63,994 nucleotides of DNA, taken from positions 2,256 to 66,249 of the forward strand of contig PLHQ01000095.1 in NCBI GenBank assembly GCA_003138975.1. Direction: 5' to 3'. A program made the position numbers and the translations under genes. A model generated the notes under the pieces. The model was not told the DNA's origin. It was given only the letters and a program-made list of their open reading frames with translations, and did not search any database. The stretch comes from Acidobacteriaceae bacterium (GTDB taxonomy: Bacteria > Acidobacteriota > Terriglobia > Terriglobales > Acidobacteriaceae). Below, piece by piece: positions 51,475 through 61,129 of the stretch; positions within the stretch are counted from its first letter, which is position 1; every line of letters starts with the position of its first letter.

Positions 51475-53367
51475 CTACTTTGCTTTGTAGATCTCCGTCA
51501 GCAAGTCAGGCTTCGATTCGTCGCGCACCAGATGCGGGTAATGCTCGCCGCCGTGATAGTCGAGCTTATAAGTTTTGTAGTAGTCGGTGTTCTCGACCAG
51601 GAGTTCGAGTGGAGTGGTGCTACCCTTCCCGGCTTTGAGAGCGTCGCGGAGGACTTCGGGCGAGTACTGGCGGCCGTTGACGGCGATCAACTTCATGCCG
51701 GGACCGATTCCGGCCACGGCTGCTGGCATGCCCTCGATGGTGTCGGTGATGGTGCCGTCTTCGCGGAGCTCGAGGCCAACCGAATACGCTACGTCGACGA
51801 AATGCCAGTTGCTCTCGCCGCCGCGGTTCATCTCGGAGGGAAATTCATCATAGACAAGTTTCCATCCACTGCCTTCGATTCCTTCGAGGGGTGCGCCGGC
51901 GCCGTGGTTGGTGAGTCGCTCGGTCCAGAAACCGCGCCAGTCGTAAGGTACAACCTGACTCAGGGTGTTGACGACGTCATCGAAGGTATAAGTCTTCAGG
52001 ATCGGTCCCGTGCTGGGAGCGCCGTGGAAGAGATGGCAGAAATCGTCGATTGTTTTTGTGCCCTTGCTCCGCTGGCGGATGATGACGTCGACCCAGAGCC
52101 AATTCAAGGTATCTTCCTCGTAAAAATCGACGCCGCGACGCCATGAGTGCCAGGCTTGGGGAGCGAAATAAAGTTGAGGAGCGGCATCGGCGGTGTCCTG
52201 CAAGTTGCGCCAGGTGCGGCCTGGAGTATGGTCGAGAGCCGCGGCGGTCAGGGCCAAGTCATCGCGAGACTGCTCAGGTGTGAGCAAGCCGCTGCGAGCA
52301 GTCAGCACGGTGCCGAGGTAATTCGTCAGGCCCTCGTATACCCAGAGCAGATCGTCTTGCATCGGCTCCTGATAGTCGGGAGTGGCGAGGTCCGCGGGAC
52401 GGCGGTATTTTCCGTTCCACGAATGAACGTACTCGTGGGGGAGCAGGCTGGCCTCCATCTTGCGCGCGGTTTCATCGACGAGGCCGCGCTCGTCGACGCG
52501 GCTGTCGTCGGACTCGTGGTGCTCCAGACCGAAGTGGGCGACGTGATCGCTCAAGCTGAGAAGAAAGTGGTAGTCGCGATAGTGATGAGCGCCGAAAAGT
52601 TTGTTGGCTTGTTCGACCAGATTCCGGTAGTGGTCCCAAACCTGTTGCGGAGGTTCGAGAGCGGCGGCGCTGTCGGCGGCGATATCCATCTCGGTGAGGG
52701 GATCATCGGCTAGCTTGACCACCTTGAGGAATTCTCCGGTGATCACGGGCGAATCGACGAGGGTGGTCAGGGACGACGCTTTGAATGTAATTTGCGTTTC
52801 ACCGTTGTCGCTGGTGGTCGAGGCGATCGGCAGGGGCGTTCCGAACCTCCAGTTGGCGGGAAGCTTCAAACTGGCTACGTAGGTGAGATCGTCGGACTTC
52901 CAGCCCTTGGGATAGAGCAGGACCTGGTTCCAACTGATAACGGCCATTTTGTCGGTGGCGGAAGAGCCGGAGGAGAAACCACCTTCGAAGGTTGCGGGAG
53001 AAAGGAAATCGAGTTCAGCGTTCACTTCGTTCTCGCCAGCTGGAACGTCGACGTGGATCGTGAAGCCGTCGAGCAGATCGCGGCGCCACTTCAGTGTTTT
53101 GCCGCTGGTGGTAAATTTGAGCCCGGCCAGATCAATCACGGGTCCGTCGGGAGCGTGCTCGCCGGGAATCCACTTCGGATAATAGAGCGTCAGGTCTCCG
53201 GCGCTAGCGGGAATTTTCAGCTTGGCGTGGAAGATTTTGCGGGGAGCAGAAGTGGCATCTACGAAGATGGTTACGGTTGGCGGCGTTGCTGACCAACTGG
53301 ATGGCGAGAAGAACAAGAACAAGAAGAAGACAAGACAGACTACTCCCAAGATTCTTGAGAGTTTCAT
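51475..53367 (-). CDS. Exported M61-family peptidase with PDZ domain
   Basis: A 630-residue secreted metallopeptidase of the glycyl aminopeptidase group. A signal peptide (ILGVVCLVFFLFLFFSPSSW) is followed by an N-terminal beta domain (TVTIFVDATSAPRKIFHAKL) and the catalytic domain, where ASLLPHEYVHSWNGKYRRPA is the HExxH zinc site and LWVYEGLTNYLGTVLTARSG the third ligand Glu. The C-terminal PDZ part (about 510-600) has PAAVAGIGPGMKLIAVNGRQ and may bind substrate tails. M61 enzymes release N-terminal glycine or alanine. The gene starts a minus-strand unit with the M28 peptidase and is divergent from tmk. Confidence 0.92.
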   Translation of the reverse strand: MKLSRILGVVCLVFFLFLFFSPSSWSATPPTVTIFVDATSAPRKIFHAKLKIPASAGDLTLYYPKWIPGEHAPDGPVIDLAGLKFTTSGKTLKWRRDLLDGFTIHVDVPAGENEVNAELDFLSPATFEGGFSSGSSATDKMAVISWNQVLLYPKGWKSDDLTYVASLKLPANWRFGTPLPIASTTSDNGETQITFKASSLTTLVDSPVITGEFLKVVKLADDPLTEMDIAADSAAALEPPQQVWDHYRNLVEQANKLFGAHHYRDYHFLLSLSDHVAHFGLEHHESDDSRVDERGLVDETARKMEASLLPHEYVHSWNGKYRRPADLATPDYQEPMQDDLLWVYEGLTNYLGTVLTARSGLLTPEQSRDDLALTAAALDHTPGRTWRNLQDTADAAPQLYFAPQAWHSWRRGVDFYEEDTLNWLWVDVIIRQRSKGTKTIDDFCHLFHGAPSTGPILKTYTFDDVVNTLSQVVPYDWRGFWTERLTNHGAGAPLEGIEGSGWKLVYDEFPSEMNRGGESNWHFVDVAYSVGLELREDGTITDTIEGMPAAVAGIGPGMKLIAVNGRQYSPEVLRDALKAGKGSTTPLELLVENTDYYKTYKLDYHGGEHYPHLVRDESKPDLLTEIYKAK

Positions 53368-53485
53368 TTTTCTGGGCTCCCTGGGTCGACGAATCGAATT
53401 CTACTTTGCTCTACAGAATTTTAGATTCTATCAGCCAACAAGAGGAACGGTACAGGGACGCACCAGCGCTGCTATCATTTCGACG

Positions 53486-54193
53486 ATGTCGCGGCGTGGG
53501 AAATTTATCACCTTCGAAGGACTCGACGGAACCGGCAAGAGCACCCAGCTGCGCAAGCTTGCGGCGGCTCTGCGTGCCTCTGGGTACAAGGTCATAGAAA
53601 CGCGCGAGCCGGGGGGAACGGCGACCGGGGAGAAGATTCGGCGCGTGCTGCTCGACTCGGCGACGGAGGGTCTGACGCCGTTGGCAGAAATGGCTTTAAT
53701 GTTTGCTTCGCGCGCGCAACACCTTGCGGAGGTGATTGAGCCGGCGCTCGATCACGGCCAGATCGTGCTCTGCGATCGCTTTACCGATTCCACGGAAGCC
53801 TACCAGGGCAGCGGGCGCAAGCTTGGTAGCGAGGCCGTGCTGGAGTTGCACCGCGTACTTTGTGGAGATCTGCAGCCCGACCTGACAATCCTGCTCGACT
53901 CCGACCCGGCGATGAGCCTGGGACGTGCCCGGAGGCGCAACCGGCAGTCCGCCGACTGGGCCAACAAAGGCGCGAGCAAAAATGTCGATGAAAATCGTTT
54001 CGAGCAGCAGAATCGCAGCTTTTTCAGCCGCGTGCGCGAAGGTTATCTAGCGATTGCCGCTCGAGAGCCGCAACGGGTTGTCGCAGTGGATGCTCGCGGT
54101 ACGCCTGCGCAGACGCATTGGCGAATCATGGACGTTGTCGGGCGAAAGCTAAGGCTGTCGGCGAGAAATGCAAAATTTCACCACGGATTGTGA
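53486..54193 (+). CDS. tmk: Thymidylate kinase
   Basis: A 235-residue enzyme phosphorylating dTMP to dTDP. ITFEGLDGTGKSTQLRKLAA is the P loop, IETREPGGTATGEKIRRVLL the dTMP-binding segment, and VLCDRFTDSTEAYQGSGRKL the DRF/DRX motif. The LID region has an insertion (RRRNRQSADWANKGAS) and NVDENRFEQQNRSFFSRVRE closes the active site. ATG 53486 gives the family start; an open frame to 53222 runs through the divergent M61 promoter region. It lies 3 bases before holB and shares its transcript, the usual bacterial order. Confidence 0.96.
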   Translation: MSRRGKFITFEGLDGTGKSTQLRKLAAALRASGYKVIETREPGGTATGEKIRRVLLDSATEGLTPLAEMALMFASRAQHLAEVIEPALDHGQIVLCDRFTDSTEAYQGSGRKLGSEAVLELHRVLCGDLQPDLTILLDSDPAMSLGRARRRNRQSADWANKGASKNVDENRFEQQNRSFFSRVREGYLAIAAREPQRVVAVDARGTPAQTHWRIMDVVGRKLRLSARNAKFHHGL

Positions 54194-54196
54194 CTC

Positions 54197-55297
54197 ATGA
54201 GCTTCTCTGATTTTCACGGCAACGCCGAGACCGTCCATCGCCTGCGCGACATGCTGGCGCGAAACCGCTTTCCGCACGCGGTAATTCTTTCGGGTGCGCG
54301 CGGGTCGGGCAAGTACACGCTGGCGCTGATGTTGGCGCAGGCCCTGAATTGCCTGACGCCGGCTGAAACGGAAGGCCTGCCCGATTTTTGTGGCCGATGC
54401 TCGAATTGCCTCCGCATTGCGCAAGCTGCCGATCTCGATGCGCGGTTTGCCGAAGCGGTAGAGACGCGTGAAGGTCTGCGCGAGACGGACAAGAAAGAGA
54501 CGCGCCTTTTCGTGCAGACTCATCCGGATGTGCTGGTCATCCCACCAGACCCTCCGCAGATGATGATCAAAGTGGATCAAGTGCGGCGGGTGATTGAGAC
54601 CATCTATTACCGCCCGTCGGAGGCTCGGGAGCGCGTTTATATTTTCACCGACTCGGCCTTCATGAAAGAGGCGGCGAATTCGCTGCTTAAAGTTCTGGAG
54701 GAGCCTCCGGAGTTTGCCACAATTTTTCTTCTCTCGGAGAATCCGGGTGAACTGCTTCCGACGATCCGATCAAGATCGATGGTCTTTCCGCTCGCTGCTG
54801 TGCCGCTGGAGGATGTGGAGCGATACCTGGCCGAACATCATCCAGAGTGGAAGCCGGCGCAGCGGGCTCTGGTCGCCAGACTTTGTGAAGGGGCGTTGGG
54901 TCGGGCGCGCAGCTTCGACGTCGATGCTTACGTGGCTGCTCGCGCCGATGCGCTGAACATCCTCAACTCGGCCTTGCTGGGAGGCGAACACACTGCGTTG
55001 TTTAAGATCACGGAGTCCTATCGGGCAGGCGCCGAGGGCCGGGAGAGGACGGAGCACCTTCTCCGAACACTCTACTCGTTGTTGCGGGATTTGATGTTTC
55101 TGCGTTCGGGGGCGCCCGAACTCGTTCATAACACCGATATACGGGGCGAACTCACAAAGTTGGCGGAAGCTGCCGATTTCGACTGGATCAGTTCGGCCTC
55201 CGACCGGTTGGCAGAGGTGGAGCGTGGCATGCGCCGCAACCTGTTGCGATCGTTGTCGCTCGATGCCTTCGGGTTGGCCCTGGAGAAGAGCACGTGA
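54197..55297 (+). CDS. holB: DNA polymerase III, delta-prime subunit
   Basis: A 366-residue clamp-loader subunit. The AAA+ domain starts FPHAVILSGARGSGKYTLAL; its Walker A has GSGKY, so the usual Ser or Thr after Lys is Tyr, which fits the non-ATP-hydrolysing delta-prime. CGRCSNCLRIAQAAD is the zinc-binding module with its Cys set, VRRVIETIYYRPSEARERVY and LKVLEEPPEFATIFLLSENP follow, and TIRSRSMVFPLA includes the SRx motif. The C-terminal collar domain is about 280-366. Clamp-loading activity with the other holo-enzyme subunits is expected. It starts 3 bases after tmk. Confidence 0.92.
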   Translation: MSFSDFHGNAETVHRLRDMLARNRFPHAVILSGARGSGKYTLALMLAQALNCLTPAETEGLPDFCGRCSNCLRIAQAADLDARFAEAVETREGLRETDKKETRLFVQTHPDVLVIPPDPPQMMIKVDQVRRVIETIYYRPSEARERVYIFTDSAFMKEAANSLLKVLEEPPEFATIFLLSENPGELLPTIRSRSMVFPLAAVPLEDVERYLAEHHPEWKPAQRALVARLCEGALGRARSFDVDAYVAARADALNILNSALLGGEHTALFKITESYRAGAEGRERTEHLLRTLYSLLRDLMFLRSGAPELVHNTDIRGELTKLAEAADFDWISSASDRLAEVERGMRRNLLRSLSLDAFGLALEKST

Positions 55298-55384
55298 GCC
55301 ATTTCTAATGCCGCAGTTTTCTAAGACCAGTGTTTTCATCCGGTTGCCGAGATTACTTCGGTGGTTCTACTCCCTTCGGAGTGA

Positions 55385-55413
55385 TTGCCCGACCCTAATC
55401 CCGCGCCTATAAT
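55385..55413 (+). promoter_or_regulatory. Promoter upstream of the lytic transglycosylase gene
   Basis: TTGCCC (55385-55390), 17 nt, TATAAT (55408-55413): a perfect -10 box and a moderate -35. Leader of about 90 nt before the gene. Confidence 0.55.
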
Positions 55414-55507
55414 CGTCTCACTCTGGTTGAAGATTCTCCTTCAGGTTCCGGGTAGCTACATGCGAGGGTGAAGTCTGTCTTCGCCAACGAGGAATAGAAG
55501 CCCGGTA

Positions 55508-56362
55508 ATGCGAAAGCGCCTGCAAATCGCCCTGATGGCCAGCACCATAGCCGCGACCGTCCTTTCTCTCACGCCCCAGCTTTGTGCCGCTGACGGCGAC
55601 GGTTCCTCCGAAAAGATCACCGCAACCGACGATCACGGCCGCAAAGTTTACGTGAACGATTCGGTAGGGGCAAGTCCAGCACACCACGTGGAAGCGTCCG
55701 AATCGCCGCGGCGGACGCTGATGTACTGGAGTTCGAAGGAAAATCGCTGGAAGCCTGTGCCTCCGGCCAGTGCGGCGTCCATGCGAGCGGCACGGTCGGC
55801 GGCGGCCGAGGTTAGCCAGTACATCGGCAGAGAATCCAACCAATCGGCAAATGCCAAAATTGTAGCCGCCAACTTTCGCGGAACATCGGTGACGTCCGGG
55901 GATATTGATAGCGCGATTGAACAGGCTGCGGCCCGGCATAACGTGGACCCAAATCTGGTGCGCGCGGTGGTGAAGGTGGAATCGAACTTCAATCCCAACG
56001 CGGTGTCGCGCAAAGGTGCAATGGGACTAATGCAGTTGATGCCTTCGACGGCGCGTCAATTGAACGTGAAGAATCCGTTTGATCCGGAACAGAATGTGGA
56101 CGCCGGAGTGCGCCATTTGAAGCAACTTTTGGAAAGCTATGGCGGTGACATCAAACTGACCCTGGCCGCCTACAACGCGGGTGCGGGAGCCGTGGCACGC
56201 AGTTCAGGTGTGCCGCGCTACGCCGAAACCCAAAACTATGTCCGGCGGATCACCAATCTTTACTATGGAGGAGCCACTTTTGACGCCGGCACGGTGGCTC
56301 ACGATCCCGTTAGAATTCAGCGGGATGCGCGGGGCGTGCTCTACATCAGCAACACAGATTAA
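55508..56362 (+). CDS. Lytic murein transglycosylase (SLT family) with signal peptide
   Basis: A 284-residue exported enzyme. Signal peptide MRKRLQIALMASTIAATVLS, then a linker with a DUF4124-like part (TATDDHGRKVYVNDSV). The catalytic SLT domain starts HNVDPNLVRAVVKVESNFNP, whose Glu is the catalytic acid, then SRKGAMGLMQLMPSTARQL and TLAAYNAGAGAVARSSGVPR, with YVRRITNLYYGG at the end. It cleaves peptidoglycan glycan strands with formation of 1,6-anhydromuramic products. It lies 75 bases upstream of the amidase gene and likely shares its role in wall turnover. Confidence 0.92.
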   Translation: MRKRLQIALMASTIAATVLSLTPQLCAADGDGSSEKITATDDHGRKVYVNDSVGASPAHHVEASESPRRTLMYWSSKENRWKPVPPASAASMRAARSAAAEVSQYIGRESNQSANAKIVAANFRGTSVTSGDIDSAIEQAAARHNVDPNLVRAVVKVESNFNPNAVSRKGAMGLMQLMPSTARQLNVKNPFDPEQNVDAGVRHLKQLLESYGGDIKLTLAAYNAGAGAVARSSGVPRYAETQNYVRRITNLYYGGATFDAGTVAHDPVRIQRDARGVLYISNTD

Positions 56363-56437
56363 TTTTGCGGCATCTGTTTCTCAGGCACGCAGGGTATTGG
56401 TTCAACCAACTAGGAACGAAGGCACGGGCTGGCTATT

Positions 56438-58744
56438 TTGAAGAGCTCATCGCGGGAGCGCGGTCTGTGGGGAGCGTTGCTTGTGCTGGCCTTATTGGCC
56501 ACGCCGCCGGCGGACGCGCGTGCGCACCACTCCGACGCCTGGGCGCGGGAGCACTTCGCCACGGCCGAGCGGATGCGCGAGGCGCTGAACGGGCGGCCTC
56601 TCGCCGACAGGACACGTCATGATTATCAGCGCGTGGTGAACGCCTACCGCTCGGTTTATCTGAGTGCGCCCGCTTCAACCAAGGCTGATCCCAGTGTGGT
56701 TGCGGTGGCCGAGACGCTGGTGGAAATGGGGCGGCGTTTCGACGACAACAAAATCCTTAACGAGGCCATCGAGCAGTACAAGTTTCTGCGCCGGGAATAT
56801 CCTGGCAGCAAGTATCGCTTTGACGGCCTGTTCACGATCGGCGAGATCTATAAAGACGATCTCAACGACCCTGAGGCGGCGCGCGCGACCTTCCAGGATT
56901 TTCTGCGGCACTATCCCCACAATCGCCTGGCCGACGGTGCCCGTCAGGCCATTGTTGAACTGAACCAGGAGGCAGAGGCCGCGAAGGCATCGGACGCGCA
57001 AAAGCCGACAGAAAAAGCACCGTCGGCGAAGGATGCCAAAAATAATAAGGATGGAGTGATCGCAGAGGATATTCATGGTGCTGGCGCCGCTTCCGAAAAA
57101 AATGAGTCGTCGGAGGTGCGCTCGGGGCGACTGCCACGAGTGACCGGCATCCGGCACTGGTCCACGCCCGACTACACGCGCGTGGCCATTGACGTGGAAA
57201 GCGACGTGAAGTTTTCGTCGCAGCGGATTGCCAGTCCGGCGCGCATCTTTTTCGATCTCCGGGACACCAAGCTGGCTTCCACGCTGGTTGGCAAAAGCTT
57301 CGACGTGGACGATGGATTCCTGAAGAAGGTTCGCGTCGCTCAATTCGCCCCTGGCCGCACGCGCATCGTGCTCGAGGTCGACAATCTGTCCGATTACGAC
57401 GCCTTCCTGCTGCCCAATCCCTACCGTCTGATCATCGACATTCACGGCAAGAATGGGCCGAAGCGGCGCAAAGAAGGTGCCGATTCATCTTTGACAGAGG
57501 TGGAAGGTGCGGTCCCGCCGCAAACGAATTCTGAACTTGATCCGGCCTCATCGGAGACGAAGGCTGCGGTTTCTCCCACCGCTTTACCAGAAACAGGGAA
57601 CGTCGTGTCGATGGACTCTCAGGTAAGCGCTCCTGCGATGGCATCCGCGTCAGAGGGTTCGGCTATCGCTAAGAAGCCGCAGACCGCGGTTGTGAAAAAG
57701 GTTGTCGATGCCGATGATGACGACAACGAAAATGCCAGCGTCCCGGGAACTGCAATCGCAAAGCGGAGTGTGCGAGAGGCGAAGAAAGAAGTGACGTCGC
57801 GAAATACCGTCGCAGCGAGGAAGCTGACGGATAGCGATGTTGATGGCGAATCCGAGACTTCGGACTCCAGAGTCTCTGAGGCTGGCCGAAGCGACTTATC
57901 CGGGTCGCGCCAAAGATCCAATTCGCGCACTATTGCTTCTGGCAGGCCGGGCAGTGCTTCGGATCTCGACGTTCGCGAGGCGAAGCCCACGGCCAGAGGC
58001 GATCGTTCCTTGATTCGCGCGCTGGGACTGAAAATCGGTAAGATCGTGATCGATCCTGGACACGGCGGTCACGATACCGGCACGATCGGTCCGAACGGCC
58101 TCGAAGAAAAGGATCTCGTGCTCGAAGTGGGCCGGCGTCTGGGAAAATTGCTGGAGACGCGGCTGGGCGCGGAAGTGGTTTACACGCGCAAGAATGACAC
58201 GTTCATCCCGCTGGAAACGCGCACGGCAATCGCCAACCAGGCTCGTGCCGATCTGTTCGTTTCGATTCATGCCAATTCGAGCCACGACCCTGATGCCCGG
58301 GGAGTGGAGACTTACTACTTGAACTTCACTTCTTCGCCGGAAGCGCTGGACGTCGCGGCGCGGGAGAACGCGGTTTCGGAAAAATCCATCTACGAACTGC
58401 AGGATCTGGTGAAGAAGATCGCGCTCAAAGAGAAAATCGAGGAGTCGCGAGAGTTTGCCGGAGACGTACAGGCGTCCTTGCACAGCGGACTCGCGGTCAA
58501 GAGCCCGGCCATTCGCGATCGAGGTGTGAAGAAGGCTCCGTTTATAGTGCTGATCGGCGCGAACATGCCGTCGATTCTTGCCGAGATTTCGTTTGTCAGC
58601 AATCCTACTGACGAACATCGGCTCGCCACCAGCGAATATCGCGAGCGCATTGCCGAGTCGCTCTATCGCGGCATCGCCAAGTATGTGAACGGGCTGAGCG
58701 GGGTTAAGGTCGCCAGCAAGATGGACAAAGCCGCCGGCCAATAG
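56438..58744 (+). CDS. N-acetylmuramoyl-L-alanine amidase with AMIN domain
   Basis: A 768-residue exported amidase of the AmiC type. After a signal peptide (LLVLALLATPPADARA), residues 40-180 form tetratricopeptide-like helices (AEAAKASD being the end), 225-340 an AMIN targeting domain (RVTGIRHWSTPDYTRVAIDV), then a low-complexity charged linker of about 180 residues. The Amidase_3 catalytic domain begins IVIDPGHGGHDTGTIGPNGL with the first zinc His, and has LFVSIHANSSHDPDARGVET and VLIGANMPSILAEISFVSNP with the catalytic Glu. It cuts the bond between MurNAc and L-Ala during cell separation. TTG 56438 has a weak ribosome-binding site; other starts are possible. Confidence 0.92.
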   Translation: MKSSSRERGLWGALLVLALLATPPADARAHHSDAWAREHFATAERMREALNGRPLADRTRHDYQRVVNAYRSVYLSAPASTKADPSVVAVAETLVEMGRRFDDNKILNEAIEQYKFLRREYPGSKYRFDGLFTIGEIYKDDLNDPEAARATFQDFLRHYPHNRLADGARQAIVELNQEAEAAKASDAQKPTEKAPSAKDAKNNKDGVIAEDIHGAGAASEKNESSEVRSGRLPRVTGIRHWSTPDYTRVAIDVESDVKFSSQRIASPARIFFDLRDTKLASTLVGKSFDVDDGFLKKVRVAQFAPGRTRIVLEVDNLSDYDAFLLPNPYRLIIDIHGKNGPKRRKEGADSSLTEVEGAVPPQTNSELDPASSETKAAVSPTALPETGNVVSMDSQVSAPAMASASEGSAIAKKPQTAVVKKVVDADDDDNENASVPGTAIAKRSVREAKKEVTSRNTVAARKLTDSDVDGESETSDSRVSEAGRSDLSGSRQRSNSRTIASGRPGSASDLDVREAKPTARGDRSLIRALGLKIGKIVIDPGHGGHDTGTIGPNGLEEKDLVLEVGRRLGKLLETRLGAEVVYTRKNDTFIPLETRTAIANQARADLFVSIHANSSHDPDARGVETYYLNFTSSPEALDVAARENAVSEKSIYELQDLVKKIALKEKIEESREFAGDVQASLHSGLAVKSPAIRDRGVKKAPFIVLIGANMPSILAEISFVSNPTDEHRLATSEYRERIAESLYRGIAKYVNGLSGVKVASKMDKAAGQ

Positions 58745-58880
58745 GTTCTCCCAACATCTCAAGCCTCATTTGCGATGGCCATCCTTTGCGATCAGCCCAG
58801 CCGGTAAATTCGCTCCTGAAACCTTTTCTCATCCTCTGTGGTCTAATTACTGAAGGGGCTCTGCGCCGAGCGGTGAATTC

Positions 58881-60053
58881 ATGCTTTTTTCCAGGTCTTT
58901 ACTGATTCTTGCCGTCGTTGTTTTTCTCGTGGTTTTTGCTGCGGGCTCGGGCGTAGACACGCCTGCGCCGCAGATCCTGCCAAAACAATTTGCCGGGTGG
59001 CAGACCGAGGGCCCGCCTCAGGCGAGCAGAGATGCGAGTGCCGCGGACCCCACCAATGCGGCACTGCTTAAGGAATACGGATTCAGCGACTTCGAGGCGG
59101 CTACGTACAAGAGTGATGACGGCCGCACGCTGAAGATCCGAGCCGCAAGGTTCGCCGATGCCAGCGGCGCTTTCGGGGCATACACGTTCTACCTGCAGCC
59201 CGAAATGGCGCGGGAAGAAATCGGCGATCAGGGCGCATCGCTCGATCGGCGCGTGCTATTTTATCGCGGCCACATCCTAGTGGATGCCTTGTTCAGCCAG
59301 ATGTCGGTGATGTCAGCGGCCGGACTGCGTGAACTAGCTGGAGTGCTGCCGCGGCCCAGCGGAAACGCCGGCAACTTACCGCCGATTCTCGCTTTCATGC
59401 CGCATCACGGCTATCAGTCGAACACCGAAAAATATGCGGAGGGACCGCTCGGTCTGGGGGCAATCTCATCTCCGCTTACCGCCGCTCTAGTGGATTTTGG
59501 CGCGAACCCTGAAGTCGTGCTGGGACGCTACGCCACTTCCGAGGGTGAAGCCAAGCTGATGCTGATCGAGTATCCGACGCCGGCGTTGGCTGCCGAACAC
59601 TTGCGCCGCATCGATGCCGCGAACCACGGAGCGCAACCGCAGGCCGGTGTAGAATCCGTCGAAAATATTGGTCCATTTTTTGATAAGCGCACCGGACCGA
59701 TAGTCGCAATCGCCGCGGGTCCGCTTTCGCAGAGCGACGCACAGACACTTTTAGGTGCGGTGAACTACGAGGCCAGCGTCACCTGGAATGAGAACACGTA
59801 TTTCGACAAGAAGAACAATATCGCCAATTTGCTAGTCAACATCATTCTTTTGTGCATCATTGTGGGTGCGATATCTCTGGCGGCGGGAGTCGCTTTCGGC
59901 GGCGCCCGTGTTCTTCTGCGGCGCTATTTTCCCGGACCACTCTTCGGTAGTGCCGACCAAACCGAGTTCATTTCGCTTGACCTATCCGAGCCGGCGGGCC
60001 CTGGATCTCCGGCCGGACATTCGTCCCCTACAGAGAGCTCAAACAGGTCTTAA
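58881..60053 (+). CDS. DUF6599-family membrane-anchored protein
   Basis: A 390-residue protein known in Acidobacteriota, of unknown function. An N-terminal hydrophobic segment (RSLLILAVVVFLVVFAAGSG) can serve as a signal or anchor, and a second segment (NLLVNIILLCIIVGAISLAA) lies near residue 325. Between them are two similar halves (FEAATYKSDDGRTLKIRAAR and LGRYATSEGEAKLMLIEYPT), each with the pattern seen in DUF6599. A C-terminal cytoplasmic tail follows. It is transcribed in the same direction as the amidase, 136 bases downstream; a wall-related role is possible but unproven. Confidence 0.7.
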   Translation: MLFSRSLLILAVVVFLVVFAAGSGVDTPAPQILPKQFAGWQTEGPPQASRDASAADPTNAALLKEYGFSDFEAATYKSDDGRTLKIRAARFADASGAFGAYTFYLQPEMAREEIGDQGASLDRRVLFYRGHILVDALFSQMSVMSAAGLRELAGVLPRPSGNAGNLPPILAFMPHHGYQSNTEKYAEGPLGLGAISSPLTAALVDFGANPEVVLGRYATSEGEAKLMLIEYPTPALAAEHLRRIDAANHGAQPQAGVESVENIGPFFDKRTGPIVAIAAGPLSQSDAQTLLGAVNYEASVTWNENTYFDKKNNIANLLVNIILLCIIVGAISLAAGVAFGGARVLLRRYFPGPLFGSADQTEFISLDLSEPAGPGSPAGHSSPTESSNRS

Positions 60054-60179
60054 GTGACTCAGAAGTATCGGCTTAGAGCGTTTCTGATTGGTTTCTGTCT
60101 CAAATTGGAACAACGAGCCAAACTATTGCCTGGTTACGCAAGTTATTGAAAAGAAAGACATTTATTTCCCAAAAATTGC

Positions 60180-60306
60180 TTGACACCTCCCTTTTTCGGC
60201 TCATAAGATTTCGTACAGAAAGTTTTGACGGAATCTAAGCCTCCGTTGGAACTATTCTCCCTTGAAAAGAAAAGGTCGCCCTGTTGCCGGGTGGCCTTTT
60301 CGTTTT
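60180..60306 (+). ncRNA. Candidate small RNA with its own promoter and terminator
   Basis: A promoter, TTGACA (60180-60185), 18 nt, TAAGAT (60204-60209), is followed about 60 bases later by an intrinsic terminator: AAAAGGTCGCCC (60270-60281), 7-nt loop, GGGTGGCCTTTT (60289-60300), a 12-bp stem with two wobble pairs, then CGTTTT. Between lie a small hairpin ACGGA (60228-60232) with TCCGT (60242-60246) and no ORF. The transcript would be about 90 nt. It may be a small RNA, or the leader of the zinc-ribbon gene downstream. The rest of 60054-60453 shows no gene. Confidence 0.5.
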
Positions 60307-60453
60307 GCGGTTTGGACTGATTCGGCGTCTTCACGACCCTTACTTCAAGTTCGGCCAGCACCAACTCATCACCTCAAACGGAACTCCCAGTCGAGAATTC
60401 CGTATCATCTGTTGAGCAGTTCAAAGTCGGCCTCAATGGGAGCGGAGGAAATC

Positions 60454-60957
60454 ATGTTCTGCGATGGATGCGGCGCTGCGGTGGACCCTGGCCAGGCATT
60501 TTGCAGCCGGTGTGGTAAGCAAGTTGTCGGGCCCGTAACTGCGATGCAACTTCGTCCCGGGCGCGTGCAGGGGCACGTGCATTTGCTGGGCATCCTCTGG
60601 CTGGCTATCTCGGCTTTCAATACAATCGGCGGCGTGATCCTGTATATCGTTGCCAACACGTTGTTTGCTCACTTGCACGAAATGGGTGCCCCACCGGAGA
60701 CTCCCACCGGATTCCTGCGTTCGTTACTGAGCGTCGTCGCCATCTTCATCCTGGCCAAAGCTGCCTGCGGATTCATCGCCGGATGGGGTTTATTGCAGCG
60801 CGAACCTTGGGCTCGGGTCATCGCGCTGGTTCTGGGATTCATCTCATTGTTCAATATCCCATTCGGTACAGCCGTAGGTGTCTACACTCTATGGGTTCTG
60901 CTGCCCGCCCAGTCGCAACAGGAATACGACGCTTTGGTCGCTTCCCGCGCGGCATAG
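60454..60957 (+). CDS. Zinc-ribbon small membrane protein
   Basis: A 167-residue protein with a good ribosome-binding site (GGAGG, 5 nt before ATG 60454). Residues 3-25 are a zinc ribbon, FCDGCGAAVDPGQAFCSRCG. Three hydrophobic segments follow (LLGILWLAISAFNTIGGVIL, LLSVVAIFILAKAACGFIAG, VIALVLGFISLFNIPFGTAV). A family of short zinc-ribbon membrane proteins in Acidobacteriota has this form; function unknown. Similar ribbon ends open the Ser/Thr kinase in this window, so the ribbon may serve protein-protein contacts. Confidence 0.7.
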   Translation: MFCDGCGAAVDPGQAFCSRCGKQVVGPVTAMQLRPGRVQGHVHLLGILWLAISAFNTIGGVILYIVANTLFAHLHEMGAPPETPTGFLRSLLSVVAIFILAKAACGFIAGWGLLQREPWARVIALVLGFISLFNIPFGTAVGVYTLWVLLPAQSQQEYDALVASRAA

Positions 60958-61053
60958 AATAGCGCGACGCCGATTTCTCCTGTGATGATAGCCTGACTCG
61001 GCCGGTGGTTTGCTTCGGCGGCGATTTGGTAAACTGAAAACGTCCAACCAGAC

Positions 61054-61129
61054 GCCGACGTAGCTCAGTTGGTAGAGCAGCCGATTCGTAATCGGCAGGT
61101 CAGCGGTTCAAGTCCGCTCGTCGGCTCCA
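61054..61129 (+). tRNA. tRNA-Thr(CGT)
   Basis: A complete 76-nt cloverleaf. Acceptor GCCGACG pairs with CGTCGGC, D stem GCTC/GAGC, anticodon stem GCCGA/TCGGC around loop TTCGTAA (anticodon CGT), T stem AGCGG/CCGCT around TTCAAGT, discriminator T and encoded CCA. It reads ACG codons. Intact, in contrast to the tRNA-Arg remnant at 7895-7951. Confidence 0.95.
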
